A stretch of DNA of 64,000 bases from Malurus cyaneus samueli (lineage: Eukaryota > Chordata > Aves > Passeriformes > Maluridae): assembly GCA_009741485.1 (NCBI GenBank), contig CM019214.1, positions 51,610,863-51,674,862 of the forward strand. The letters run 5' to 3'. Each line of letters opens with the position of its first letter. Within the stretch, counting starts at the first letter, position 1. Shown here piece by piece: positions 46,401 to 60,016 of the stretch. The notes under the pieces are model-generated. The model had not been told where the DNA came from and did not search any database. It saw nothing but the letters and a program-made list of their open reading frames with translations. A program made the position numbers and the translations under genes.

Positions 46401-47510
46401 AATCCTGGAATTTTTGCATTAAAAAAATCATCTTCATCCCTTCTTTTACCTCATTTGCCTTTCTCTAAACTTAGTTTTGTGTATTGTTATATTTATTCTG
46501 AAGTAGTGCAAGAAACAGAGAATGGAAGGTAGAAAATTAAACAGCCAGAACATCAAATATCAGCTCTCAGAGTGAGTTTTGTGGTCAAAATACCTGTGAC
46601 AGTAGGGCTTAAAGGCTGTTTCTGAAAAGGTAAGTTAGGTTCTGAGCTTGCTTCGTTAAGTTAATCTTTCTCCTAAGTAAATAGGAATATGCAGAACTCC
46701 AAACTTGTTTCTTGATGTAAATGTCTGATTTATAATTTCAGAAACAACTTTGCAGAATTTCTTTAAGTTCTATATCTTTCAATATCCTTATCCATAAAAT
46801 GTTTTGCTATGCAAGTGAGAGAAACATGAAAGAATGAGGGAAACAATTGTGTTTAAAATTTTGAACAAGTACTAGTGAAAAAGGTTTTGCCATATTCCCT
46901 CAGCTGTAATAAAATGTACACTTTTCATTTATCCTTCTACTAGATATCTATTGATGTTTGATTAATACCAGTCTCCCCTGCTTCTGTAAGTACCTTCATG
47001 TAATTCATAGGGATTTTCTCATTTTCCCAGGTCTGCTTGGGTAAATAAAGGTTTCTCCTTGGCTCAGTCTCTTAGGTTGGATGTTAGAATAAACAAACTT
47101 CCATTAACTTGCTTTTTATTTTGCTTTAGATTGCAAGTAACTTCATCAGCATGTAAGAGAGACAACTGCTTCATCTTTCCCTATATATTTTTTTATACAA
47201 GGGTGTCCTCCTTCCTATGAGCTTTGCTCTTGACTATAGCTAGATGCAAAAGAATACGCACACACAGACATGATTAGCAGGTTACCCATACATATCTCTG
47301 TGGTCTGGGGTACATACAAGAAAAGACATATGTTAAATTGCCTGTTCTTTTAATATAAAAAATTAAACTTATTTACCCTATGGGTAAAATGTGTGTTGAC
47401 CCACTACATTACAGTATGAGCATGAACAAGGTTACTTTTTCCCCCTTTCTGCTAAATAATAAGGCAACTCATGCTGAGGGTGCACTTAAACTAGACCTAT
47501 AACTCTTGGA
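37495..47510. other. intergenic, no gene seen
   Basis: About 10 kb with no supportable exon chain. Short T-rich tracts lie at 39420-39535. Octamer-like ATTTGCAT sites occur at 41212 and 43961, which could be chance. A somewhat GC-richer patch at about 41000-41700 has small frames but no CpG cluster. No CR1 is recognised. Confidence 0.6.
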
Positions 47511-47600
47511 AATTCATAGATCGTAAGGCCAAATGGGACCATTATGATCATTTTGCCTGACCTCCTCTATAGCACAAGCCATAGGGTTTCGACAACATAA
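47511..47600 (-). mobile_element. old CR1-type LINE 3' end, antisense
   Basis: ATTCATAGATCGTAAGGCC, AAATGGGACCATTATGATCA, a CTGACCTCCT block and CAAGCCATAGGGTTTC. This is the reverse complement of the 3' end of the older CR1 type abundant in turtles and crocodilians. It is short and diverged. Confidence 0.65.
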
Positions 47601-50600
47601 CAGTATTTGTAATTTCATATCCATTAGAGTGCTATTTATAGGATATATATTGTATTGAAATGGCAGAATATTCATTGCTCTGAAATTCTGCTGGATAATT
47701 TTACTACTGTAGTGTTATCTAAAGGGCTGTCTGTACATATTAATTACAAAAAAAAAAAATCAAACAAATTTTCAAACAATTTGCTAAAAGTCTGACTTCA
47801 TCCATTAAGCAAATTGCTTGTTACAACAGCTGCGAAACCATATATTTAATGTAAAAACACAGTTGATATAAAAGAATCCAAATAATTTATTAATTGCCAA
47901 GTAGAATCTGTAGAATTTGAAGTCTAATTAAGAAAAGAAAAAATGATGACCAACTGGTCCATTTCACCAAGTGGGGTATTATAGCAAAAATAGGGAAAAC
48001 ACAACCTAAATCTATATACTTTTTGCCAGGCTTCTCTTGTCCTGTGTTGAAGGTCTTTTTTCTTTGGACTGCTATCAAGAACTGTGGTGATAATTTGTGT
48101 GATTAAACTGATAATTTTCATTTTCATGGAACCAATTCTATAAAATGTCTGTTACAAATGGAATTTGCTTTTAAATTGTGAGTATGGCAGAAGTGGTACT
48201 GCACTGTTACACATGTAAAGCAAACTTCATTCCCTTCCTTACTTTGTAAAGCTCTCAAGTTTCATTTCCTATTTATCTGGAAAATGAGAAAATGTTTTCT
48301 TCCTTTTTTACAGTAGTCACTGATTGAGCAGACCTAGAGGTCCTCATCACACCAAACCAGATTCATTGCTAAAATCTTTGAAACAGACAATCTGCTTGAT
48401 TTTTAAAAATAAGAATCCAGATATCATGCATACTTGTATTTGCTGCTGGGAAGAGAGCAATGAAAGAGTAATTAGCATTTCTACTGATCATTTGTTAAAA
48501 TTATTTACCCAATCTTTTAGCAAAGCAGTAAAGGTCCTCAAAGTAATTACATAATTTTGTTGTATGTTAAAATGATGAGATAAAACAGCTTGAATGTTAT
48601 TGGTCAAAGGTGTTGATTGCTGTGTATTAAAGGATTTTAAGCATTTTCTAGTAAAGCCTATGCCATTCAGATCTCCCTTCTTCTCCCAGTCTTCTCTAAA
48701 CTTATACAAAGACATACAAACAAGTATGCCTTAGAAAATCAGATTGATCACTAAGTGTATCACTTAACAGCAATCTTCAGAAATTCAGTAAAATAATCAG
48801 TAAAATACTAATAAAATATAAAGATTTTATAAAATCTGAAATGCTTTGTTCAGAGTCTCCTTGCTATGCAGGAGCTTTGAAAAACTCTTCTGATAACTGC
48901 AGAAAGGCTCTGTCTCAACATGTGCATTTTGATCTATTCAGTAGTAAATTCTCCAAAAGCATAGATAATGACAACATTTAGCTAACAAAGGTTAGTTTAA
49001 AAGCCATTTTAAAAGATATTTCAATGGAGGAAAGGAGAGAAGGGATGAAGAGACCAATTAACCAATTTTTCTTGGCCTTTCTCTCACATGCAGACACATT
49101 CTGTACAAACCCCTGTTTTGATGTATTATTTTAATTAATCCCAGTCTTTTGATTTCTAAAGAAAAGAAGGTTAGCAAATGTAACAATGCTCGAGAGTTTC
49201 TTTATCGTAAAAGACACATAATTTCAAGCATTTAATAAGGTAGATTTATTCTGGGTAGTTTAGTTTGCACATTCACTCAAACAGCCCTCCCCAAAGACAA
49301 CATTAAAAATGTGATTAGTTAGCTGCCATCAATAACACAAAATAGGAAAACACTCTCTGAAGGGACAGCTTTGTGGAGGGCACTGCACAGTGTGTAGTAA
49401 AAATATATGGCCTAATAAGTTTACATTTGCAGGCTCATTTGTTAAAACTCTTGAATTTCTAATTTGTGTCGGAAAGATAAATGGATGGGGCCTCAGTAAA
49501 GTGTGAGATTAATACTGATGGATGGGGATTCAGATTTTTGCTAGCCTCTTACTTCTGTACAACCCAGTAGGCAGTTTATGGGGAAAACCAAATGTAAATA
49601 AAAAAACAGGACATTATTTACCTTGGTCAAGGCCAATTACCAGTTATATTGTTCTTTTCAACTTTATTGTTTGGATGTAAATTATCCTTATCTAATTATT
49701 GTTTAATGCATTTTGGTAATCAAGCCCTTACAAAGTGTAATTAGATGCTAAAAAGGACAGGCACCCCATGGTTACTTTGAAACACTGCAAATAGTCAAAT
49801 AGTAGAAATGGAAGCCTCTGGGACCTTTCAGGGTGTAAGGTAGAAGAATAATAATAACACATATTATATAATAAAAAATTTGCTTTATACCTGAATCAAA
49901 ACGCTCACATGAAATTGAAATGAACTGAGGTTAATATGAATAATAAAATAGGTGGGATCCGCTGTATGCTGTTCACAGCTGATTTCAACTCAACAGCTTT
50001 CCTTCCACATGCAGTGCCACCACCGTGCTGTGAAGAGACAGACACCAGAAGTGACAGTGGCAATTCTTACCTGTCTGGCACAAGATACCGATGAACTTGG
50101 ATGAGGTTTACCAATGTAAAGAAATAAGTTCTTCTAACAAAGTAAGTTGCCACATACCTTTTCAAACTAAAATACATAAACGTGGCAGAAAGGCATGCAT
50201 TAGTAAAAGAATAAATAAAGAGGAACACTTTTAACAAAACAAAGGTCACTGCTATTATGCTTCTGTATGTGTAGAATCTTTAGATCAGGGTTAATCCAGA
50301 AATCTTCAATATTTAACCTGTCAAAATGTCAGTACAGGTTCATAGAGGTTGCCAAACCTGGTGTCCCCAAAGAGACACAGAGCATGTGCCTGGCTCTGAC
50401 CAGTGATGAGGCTGGAGCTGTATTCCCAGTAGGTAGATACATGAATGCATATGTTCAATACATGTGTCTAAATAAACATACCTGTCCTACCACATAGATC
50501 AATGTTTGGAGACATACATGAACACAAATGGCACTCGGCTTCATCCTGTTCTCTCTAGCTGATCAAGATGAAGGCTTGCTTTTGGGAAAAATACTCATAT

Positions 50601-52073
50601 ATATGTAATGTGAATCTCTCCAGTAACTGGGCTTGGACATGTAGCCTGTCCAGTAAATTGCCCCTAGATCCTCTTGCCTCCGGGTGTCTCATGTACCCCC
50701 ACAGACTGTTCTCTCAGCCAACCCACAAGATCTGTCCAGCAGTTGGATAGGACTCTCACGGTGCTTCCAGTAGCCAGCTTTCCCATAGTCTTATCCTTAG
50801 ATACCTCTTGGCTCCTGGGCCCCTTTGCCTATTCACTAGCTAGTTCCTACCCTGACCATCCGATAGCAGGTCCTGTGAAATGCCAAACTACTCTTCCCTT
50901 GCATCCCATAACATGCCCCATGTCCCTAGGAAGTGATCTCCCTCAGTCCAAAAGGTGCTCTGGAGATCTGATTCCCTTGACAGGTGGTGATGGGCTGACA
51001 TCTCTGATGGGGCTCAAGCTTGCTAGACAGGATTTTAGTTGGGTTACCCCAGTTACCATTGCTCATTTGTGCAATTTTGTGTCCATAGAGATGAGATTTT
51101 TATCACATAATGTAGCACTTATGATGAGCCAAATACTTAATGAATTTGGACAGTCATCTTTAAGGAAACAGGCAGAGATAGAGACAGGAGATGCAGGGAA
51201 AATGGTGTCCCAAAAAAAGAAAAAAAGGAGACAGGATTAAAATTGTCTAAGCAGCTTAACTTCAAATGTGGTTGCAATCAGAAAAGTGATTTATATCTAT
51301 TTTCCTTTAATGAGGTATAGTGTTTTCTTGACTATACACTTCCTCCAATACTAGTGGTATTTAATAATTTTTTATTCTCTATTGCAGAAGAAATAAAATC
51401 ATCAAACTTTGGAGGCAGGTGCTTCTTTAGCTTCAGTGTCATTCATTGCAATTTAAGTTGCATTATTGCTGTAGGTGCTTCAGCTTGTTACCTTACTCCA
51501 CAGATACATGGATCAGGATATCAGTGCTCTGTGAACCAAAGAAATCAAATCCCAGCTTCCTTTTCTTCATTAAGAGTAGTAGTTAATTTTCTTCATAGTG
51601 GCTCATGTAGTGCTGTGGTTTAGACTGGTGACCTAAACAGTGTATATAACTCACTGATTTTCTAGGGCTTGCTGAGAAGTATTTGAATAGCTTTCTCTTT
51701 CTCACTGTACCCTCCACCAGTGAGGAGGCTGGGAGTAGATGAGAGGTTGGGAGGGGACACAGCCAGAGCAGCTGACCCCAGTGGACCAGAGGGGCATTTA
51801 GTGGATTACGTGGAGTCATGCTTAGCAATAAAACTGGGAGAGTAGTCCAAGGTTGCTCAGAAGCTGACTGAGCATGGATCTGGAGGAAGGTGATTGCATC
51901 ACTTGTTTTGTGATTTTTTTTTCTTTCACTTATTAAACTAATATTAGACTTCATTTTGACTGATGGTTTTCCTCTAGTTTCTGCTTTCCCAATTCTCACC
52001 CCCATCCCACTGCAAGACAAGTGAGTGAGTAGCTGGTGGATGCTTAGTTCCACCATAATAGATATGGCATATA
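47601..52073. other. intergenic, no gene seen
   Basis: Mostly AT-rich. Positions 49240-49760 have a mixed, non-repetitive texture with several TAAT cores and might be conserved regulatory DNA (inference). Positions 50640-51060 are GC-richer and carry the longest open frame of the window (50674-51240, 188 codons). I do not call that frame a gene: the encoded sequence has no recognised domain and ends in a Lys-rich low-complexity run. Confidence 0.55.
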
Positions 52074-52099
52074 CTATATATATATATATATATATATAT
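52074..52099. repeat. (TA)n microsatellite
   Basis: Thirteen TA units, followed a few bases later by overlapping AGATCT palindromes (about 52110-52124). Likely length-polymorphic. Confidence 0.95.
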
Positions 52100-53654
52100 G
52101 TCTACATGTCTAGATCTAGATCTATATAATATACTGCCAAAATAAAAATAAAACTGAAGAATATATCCTAATGGATATATGTAAGTAGTTCTTAGTTTAG
52201 TTTTAAAAAAAAGAAGGTGAGGCAGAAGCTTAATGCATTCTACATAAACAGAGAGCTCTTCAAACTGGGTGGGTAAATTTTAACAAGGATAATTTAGACA
52301 ATAATTCACTGTTATATGGCATTCTTAAACTAAAATTTGATGTCTTCTTCAGAACAAGGCTGAGTCAATTCCCTCTTGAGGAAATATCTGTATGCATGCT
52401 TCCCTGTTGCACACAGGCATTATCAGCTCCTGAGCCTGCAACTTTGGAACAACTTGCCTCACTGCCTGTTTTGCATTGAGAACATAAAAGGGCAGGATGA
52501 ATCTTCCTCCTGCAACTCTTTCCTGAGTGCTGTGCTCTAATTCAACCATAAATTGCTATACATGATGCAGAAACTACTGACTGAAGTTCTACAGCTGGTG
52601 TTAATATAGAGGTCAGAATAGATATCCTCATGCCACTCTTACTAGCTTTGCAAATTCCAAATTTGTTAAAACGGATACTTATGTCTTGAATCAAATAATG
52701 GCTGAAAAAAACTGATGACTGTTATTTCTTTGTCAGTTTAGCTCTAGTTTCTGTATTACTCATGCATTGATATGAGTGCATGTTTAAATGCATGTTTATT
52801 TGAAAAGGAATAATCATGGCACTAATGCCAGAACAGCCCATTTGCTGTGGGTAAAGATACTGTCTTTTTTTCAATTGGCTGCAGCTCTACATTCTGGCTA
52901 CATAAAGAATCCATTTGTATTACAGAAGCTCACGGCCTGAAATTTGATTTTCATCACTGGAAGCAATTACAGTATCAGTGCAGTCTCTGCACGTAATCCC
53001 TCATTTAGTAATTTAATTAAAAACAAGTGGTACCATGAGCACCAGGACTAATGAAGCTTTGTTTCCAATAGAACTGTGTCACATGGTTGGTTGACTTTTA
53101 GCTGAGCTATGAGGAAGCTTCTGTGTGAGTCCCTCTTCTGCTTCCATAATTCAGGAAAATTTCCTTTTTCTAGTTCAACAACATTAAACATTTTATATGT
53201 CTATTGCTTCTGACATAGTTCAGCACTGCAGGAAGGAAGCAAGTTTTATTGGGGTAGCTGTAGCAAGAAAAGAGTTCTCAGAACTCAGCACCCAAAACCC
53301 AAACAACCACTGGTTCAAGTGTACCAAGCTTGCTTCCTTCTTGCGACTTTCAGCCATGGGTTCTGTACATCATAAGCCTGGGTAAGAAAACCAGTAACAA
53401 CCAGAGTCGTTCAAGAAATTCCATTTAAAAGTAACTGTTTCTACAGAACCCACACTGCATATTCCCAGAGTTCATTAGTTTCTCTGCACTTCTATACAAG
53501 AGTTGGTGAGAATGCATTCCTTATTTGTAAGGTTCTCTGTAGAAGCTCAGTTCTTTTGGGGAACTCAAACATGGCTCTAGGAAACTCGGTTTAGGTGCTT
53601 GCTTTACGAGTGTATTACCATGCAAAGCTTCAGGGTTGTATTAGAAATGTAACA
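52100..53654. other. intergenic, no gene seen
   Basis: AT-rich. A block at about 52730-53130 is free of recognisable repeats and includes an ATTTAATTAAAAA motif. It has the look of a conserved non-coding element, untested. Small frames are not supported. Confidence 0.55.
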
Positions 53655-54137
53655 CACAGCACTGACCTGCTGGAATGAGCCCAGAAGAGGCTGCTAAGTT
53701 CATCAGAGAGCTGGAGAACCTCACATATTGAAGACAGGTTGAGAGAGTTAGGGCTTTTCAGCCTGAAAAAGAGAAGGGTCCAGGGAGACCCTAGAGCATG
53801 TTACAGTAGCTGAATGTGGCTTATAACGCTGAAGAGGGATTTTTCACAAGGGCATGTAAGGTCAGTACAAGAAGGAATGGAAAGTGAAAGAGAGTAGATT
53901 TAGATTAGATGCTGGGAAGAAATTCTTTACTATGAGTGAGGAGAGGCAGCGGAACACTGTCCAGTTGTCCAGAGCAGCTGTGGAGGCTCCAGCCTTGGAG
54001 GTGTTCAAAGCCAGTTTGGATGGGGCTTGGAGCAATATGGTCCAGTGGAAAGTGTCCCTGTCCCTGTCGAGGCAATCAAACAAGATGATCTGAAGACTCC
54101 CTTCAAACTCAAACCTTTTCATGATTCTATGATTCTA
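53655..54137 (+). mobile_element. CR1 LINE 3' end including the last part of ORF2
   Basis: The + strand frame at 53884-54093 carries SRFRLDAGKKFFT and ALEVFKASLDGAWSN. These match the CR1 reverse-transcriptase C-terminus (RFRLDIRKKFFT, LEVFKARLDGALSN). The 3' UTR ends in ATGATTCTATGATTCT, the diagnostic CR1 tail. Upstream, GACAGGTTGAGAGAGTTAGG extends the match to about 53655. The frame is broken, so the copy is dead, and it is 5'-truncated as usual for CR1. Confidence 0.92.
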
Positions 54138-55242
54138 AATATGAGATAAGGGCTGTATGCTCAAAAGTTTCCGCAACAAAAAGGTCAGGAGGGGGCAGGT
54201 ATGATGACCCTGGCTTTACTGCACACCTGAATCAATGTTAGCTAAAAAGTGTGTATTTTTCTCAAAATTTAAACCAATTGAGTAGCAGTAGTGGGGCTGG
54301 CTGGTTACATTGTTCTTCATGAATTTTATGCAGAACAGGTATAAGTTCTGTAATGAATCCATGTGCAATTGCTTTCAACTCTTCTTCAAGTGGATGACAG
54401 TCCTGTGTGTGTTCATCCACATTTGTGGCTCAGATGGATCATTATGTTTGACATTTCAAAGACTAAAAATGATCTAAAAAATAAACACACTGCAATAATT
54501 TTGAAGGCTGATCAGCCTTTTAGTGTTTGTCAGTTGACTGTTACTTTGTAAATTAGGTAGAGATTTGATTCTTTATCAATTTTTAGTGGTGTTTAACATC
54601 CCCTAACTCATGAAGAAGGCAGCATTGGTAGCCTGAAATGTATTGAAGCTTTTATCTACTTGAGAAACAATGACAATTCTTTTAAAAATTTTGGATGACT
54701 TTTGTACTCATGAAGGAGATGCTAACACAGATACCACACCAGGGTGCCTTTTGAGCTTCCAGGAAGAGCTTTTGACAAGTCCCCTCCATCTTTTAGCATT
54801 AGTTTTAGTAAGGGGAATCTTCTTGAGCAGTGAATCTTGTTGAAAAAGGGGGAATTCTAACCCAAAAATGTGATACTGAGTTCCTTTGAATTTGGCATTT
54901 GCTTGTTTCATGTCTCCAACAACGGCAAGTGCACTCCCAACACAACAGAGAACTGGATTTGGTGGTTTCAGTAGAGGGAAACTCCTTAAGCCACAGTTGT
55001 GAGGTATGAGTATAGTTTTATTAATGTGTCTCAGCCAATATTAGTGGCAATCAGAATTGAAGCAGATGTTGTTTTGCTGGGTTTGGAGGTTTTTTTTTAG
55101 GTTTTCCACATACCATAGATTTTTTTAAAAGTATTTTTTATTTTATTTTTGAGGGGTTCCAGATCCTAAACAGACATACATAAGGGGCATCATGCAGAAA
55201 ATGAATCCACAGAAAAGAATTTTGCCTAGAAGTGGGGTCTGG
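54138..55242. other. intergenic between two CR1 copies, no gene seen
   Basis: AT-rich, with T-rich stretches at 55090-55155. No exon or RNA gene is recognised. Confidence 0.6.
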
Positions 55243-55698
55243 ATCATAGAATCATAGGAAATCTTGAGTAGAAAGGGATCTGCAAAGATCATCAAGTCCA
55301 GCTCCCAGCCCTGCAAATAACCACTCCAAGATTCATACCATGTGCCTGAAAATATTGTCCTAAGACTTCTGGAACTCTGTCAGGTTGGTGCTGTGAGCAC
55401 TTTCCTGGGAAGTTCCTCTTCTAGAACCCAGCCACTCTCTGGGTGAAGAATCTTATCCTGATAGCCAGCCTAAATCTCTCCTGACACAACTTCAGGCCAT
55501 TCCCTTGGGACCTGTTACAGGTCACCACAGACAGGAGATCAGCCCCTGCTCTTCCCCTCATGAGGAAGTTGCAGACTGCAGTGAGGTCTCCCCTCAGTCT
55601 CATCTTCTCCTGGCTGAACAGAGCGAGTGACCTCAGCCACTGCTTGTATGACTTCCCCTCTAGGTCCTTCACCATCTCTGTAGCCTTCCTTTAGATGC
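55243..55698 (-). mobile_element. CR1 LINE 3' end, antisense
   Basis: Starts with ATCATAGAATCATAGG, the reverse complement of the CR1 tail. The minus-strand frame 55675-55421 contains SLALFSQEKMRLRGDL and NGLKLCQERFRLAIR. These match the end of CR1 ORF2 (LGLFSLEKRRLRGDL, NGLKLRQGRFRLDIRKNFF). It is oppositely oriented to the copy at 53655-54137, 1.1 kb away, so the pair forms an inverted arrangement of related sequence. It is inactive. Confidence 0.92.
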
Positions 55699-58692
55699 CA
55701 TTACTAAACATGATAAATTATGTAAAAAATTTTGCAGAAGACCTTTGCTCACACAGACATTGAATGCTTCAGTCAAGGCTATCCTTGCAATTAATTATAT
55801 TGTTTACTTCTAAGTGATTTTGTCAGAGACAAAAACAACTTCATGAAGAGCTTTCAGCACAATATATTAACAGTGAAATTGCTGTCAAGGTATTTTTATT
55901 TCCAATCTTGCTTTCACAGAGGCAAAGAATGTGTTTTGAATTAATTTAATTTACTGTTAAATTTGTCATTTAAATTACTTGACCATAAGATAACAGTTCT
56001 GTGGGTGGCAGCCAGATCTGTGGTAGTATGGAAGAAATTCAAGTTGTCTGAATTGGCTATAATTTAAAAGAGAAAAGGTGGGTTTGAGATCTCTGGGCTG
56101 AACAAACAAATAGCATATGGATTTGATAAGAAAGAGCAGTCTACTCGGCATGTAAGTTATAGTTGATGATGTTTTTGATTATCTGCCAGTTAAATTATTA
56201 ACACCAACCATCACCAAGTGAGTTAAGTTTTCTAAAAAAAGTCAGTTGACAATCCTCCTTATTTTTACAATATTTTCCAAGAAAATAGGGAGTTGAAATG
56301 CTTTATGCTTGTGCCATCAAAATGGCTTCGTCTTTCAACTGAAAGACCTGTCTTTCAGCCTTTCAGTTCTACCTTAAGACAGACAATTTCATCTTGTGTG
56401 AGTTCTTACAGTATCAGGTAGGAGTCATCTGAAGAAGTCAGCTGCACAAAACCAGGTTTCTTGAACCAAAAACCTCCCAGGTATTTGATGGAGACATAGG
56501 TGCATTTAGGCCATGATACAAAAATTGTATCTGACCAGAGATGCATCAGGGATGAGGAAGCAATGCCATACAGGTGAGGACTCTTCTATATTGTAATGGG
56601 ACAATGGCTTGCTCATTGTGTGTACTACTCCTAAAAGTGACAGCTAATAGTTTCAAATGTACTTTCTCTTTAAAATGGTGAAATAATTACCTGTAGGTAG
56701 TGAATATTAGGAACTATATGAGCAGCAAATAATTTACTACTGGCATTATCTAATAATTATCTCTAGATGAAATTGCAAGACTGCAGTGTTTTTAGAGCTC
56801 ATTTGTGACCCATAAAATATGGGTTAAAACCTCACGTTCCACCCCTTGCTTTTGCAATTATTACTGCAAATGGTGGGAAAGTAGGAAGCAATCACCAGTA
56901 GAAGAGCTCTTTTTACTACAATAATTTCTGAAACTATTAAAAAAGATAAAACTTACCCAAAAATTTGATAGCTGATCTCATTATATTCACCAGTGAGACA
57001 ACATAAATGTAACTTGTAGTATTAGCTTAGATAACTTCACAAATTAATCTTCTTCTAAGTGATAATATAATTTTTCTATCATCAGCGACAATTACAATTT
57101 CCAGAGACAATTTACGATGGAAATCAAGACGGCAAAGCAAGGACCGAAACAGGACAAGACTGTCTTCTAGAAGCCTATCAGGACACTTATGGGGGAAGTT
57201 CAAGAGCTTCAGCCATGTAATAAAATATTTTTTTTCTCATAATAAATGTGAATAAGCAATGAAAATAGCTTCTTCTATTGATTACAGTAACAATAAGAAA
57301 GTTTTCCCACAAGAAAAATGGGACAAAGACCCTGAAGAAACAGTTTTAACATAGAATTTGTCAAATTCATTACAGAGACAATATGTTCTACTTTGTCATA
57401 GTCAGTAATATTGAATTGGAATCCTAAATCTTTGTAATGAAAATAAAACCCACACTCAGGAAGTATTATGCAAGGGAAACCTGATCACAAGCAGTGCCTT
57501 CTACATACAGGGGATATTCATACTCTTGGAAAGCTCACACAATGTAAAATCCAGCTTGGGACTTAAGATACAATCAAGACAAAATTTAGGAGCTCAGTTC
57601 TTGTGCCTTGGTTCTAATGCTAGTTTTCATTTTATTAGATCAGATTCAGACAAGCTAAATCTTAAGTCCAAAGACAACTTTAAATACAAAATAGGCTGCA
57701 GGCAAAGCATGAGAGAGAGATGTCTGTGGAACGTTGAAAAGGATGTGTAAATATAAAAGTGAAAGGCTTTAACCTAAGAGGCATGTTGACTTTAACCAGT
57801 AATAACCTTATAAACTCTGATGACTGGAAGCAAAAAGTTATTTCCAAACAATCTGTGTAAAAACCAAAACAAATCCGTTTGAAACCAAAATGAATGTCTG
57901 AACCCCCGCCCCCAGCAGAGGGAAAATAAATGAGCTGATTGACGGCAGATCTCTGCCTTCACGGAGTCTGTATTCCTCTCTCCTCGCCATGCTGCCTCCC
58001 AATCACTGAGTGGCACTGTGTGAAAGGAGATCCACCGGCACACCAGGAGCATGCACTTGCAAAGCCCCACAGCCCAAAATGGCTACATGCCAATGTCATC
58101 TTTCCCTGACGGGGCAGAAAAATACTGACCTATTGACGTAAGAAAAAGGCTCCCATGTCTCCACCTCTTGAGATCAAAAGTAGTTAGAAGAAATTAGCTA
58201 TGAAACACAGTGACTTTGCAAATGGATTCATGCTTCCTTCTTTTCTGTCTAAGACCTTCCCTCTACTCAGTCTAAATTTTAATACAGAAACCTGTCTTTT
58301 GTAATAGTATTCAGATCAACCTCTTGGTTTCCACATTTCTACAATAGCTGATCTCTCAAAGGACATTCTGGAAGTGGTTTTACTGGGAAGTATTGAAACA
58401 GCAGAAACACTGAAATTACTTTTTGGGAGTAAGAATAATTCAAACTGACCTCACTGGCAGCATATTTAATGATAGCATCCCGAGCTACTGAGATAAGATA
58501 ATCCAGGCACACCCAGCAGAGGCCTACATAATCTGTGTAACAGTGGCTTCTGCAAAGTGACTTGTGCTAGCCTGTGGTAGAAACCATCTCCTTCAGACTC
58601 GGAAGAGAACCTGTCTTTGGCCCACAGCAACTGTTTCACTGATGAAGTGTATAGGGATAGGTACAAGCTGAGTCACACACTATGAATTTGGA
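55699..58692. other. intergenic; possible regulatory block at 57820-58160
   Basis: AT-rich except for about 57820-58160, which is GC-richer with several CpGs and a TGATTGACGG site (57936-57945) resembling a PBX/MEIS motif. No promoter or exon can be supported. Confidence 0.5.
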
Positions 58693-58712
58693 TTTTTTTT
58701 TTTTTTTTTTTT
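58693..58712. repeat. poly(T) tract, 20 nt
   Basis: Uninterrupted T run with no adjacent retroelement recognised. Confidence 0.9.
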
Positions 58713-60016
58713 CCTGGAAAGGCACCTGACCTGATGTATTAACAAAGGAGCCCAGGTCTTACTGAGATATCCTTGAGTTTTCCACAGTTTCTCAGTTGAT
58801 TATGATCGCTACATCCTTTCTTAAACTTTTTTGGTGGTTCGAAGAAAAGACACTTTTGTTATACAGTTCAGTGTAAGAAATTTGACAGAGGGTTGCTCAT
58901 CTGCAACACTAGATACCAGAATCAGTGGATACAGTGTCTTCAACAAGGAATTTTACCAGGCAGCCAGGAAGAGGGAAGCAGAAAGAAAGAGGAAGGAATT
59001 GGCATCCCATAGTTTTGTCTGAGCTCTTGATGAATCATGAGCTGAAATACCAGGCGTGTCACCTGCAGCATCACACACATGGCTTTACAAGCATCCATGT
59101 TGGGGTAGACCTGTCCAAAACACATTACAATAGATGCCATCTCTAATGTCATTAATTTCTCCATTACTCTTAATAGAAACATAAAAGCATCTATATTACC
59201 TAATTTAACTCCATCGAAAGAGAGTGAGATGAGGTCAGGTATCCTTTGTCTCCGACACTGTGATAAGTGCAATGAAAACACAGTCTCACTGTCGGTTCAC
59301 CATGGTCTTTGACTGCTGATCCTCAAAAGATAATTTCTGGTGTCTCATTCTTTAAAAATTACTTCCTAGTGGCATTTTGCTAGCATTTTTGAATTTTCCT
59401 ATCCATAACTTCAGTAAAATAGAAAAAACTCCCAATAAATATTTGTGAATAAAATATAAACATTTAAAAGCAACACAGCCCAAGCACTGCAGAAGCCTGA
59501 AACAGTGCACATAAGAGAAAACAGACACTGTCTCTTTGCAAGTGGAAGTGACATTTTAATAAACATGTTTTCATGAAAGAAAGAGGGAGGGAGACACTGA
59601 CATGGATAACAGGGGCTTAATAGCCTTCTCTTCCACTCAACTCCTGCAATACTTTATTCTCTTTCCCTGTCCAATCTGGTTCTCACAGGAAGAATGCATT
59701 CTAGGATCTCCTTTATAGTTTCAACAAGTCCCAGAGCCATCAGGCACAAATTCCCACAGATGCTGTTTGTCTTCACAATCACTTTGGGGAAGGGAAGTGA
59801 GGAAACTCCTTTCTCTGGAAATGATAGTGTCTTGTCCATCTAAATAAAAGGATATTGGAAGACTGCATCATGTGTTCCACCTCTCTGACAGAAAGGCATC
59901 CTGATCCCCCAGAAACTAAATGCTACAGCTTGCGGTGGGAGAGAGGAAATACTGTCTAGAAACCTGCATCTGTAGATGAGGTTCTTTTGTTTGGGTTTTT
60001 TTTTGCTTGCTTGGTT
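58713..60016. other. intergenic, no gene seen
   Basis: Contains a 113-codon minus-strand frame (59281-58940) and a shorter overlapping + strand frame. Neither has recognisable family features. No repeat is identified. Confidence 0.55.

Noticed and set aside
58940..59281. 113-codon minus-strand frame, considered as a transposase fragment
   Set aside because: No catalytic signature or terminal repeats; I could not tie it to any transposase family.
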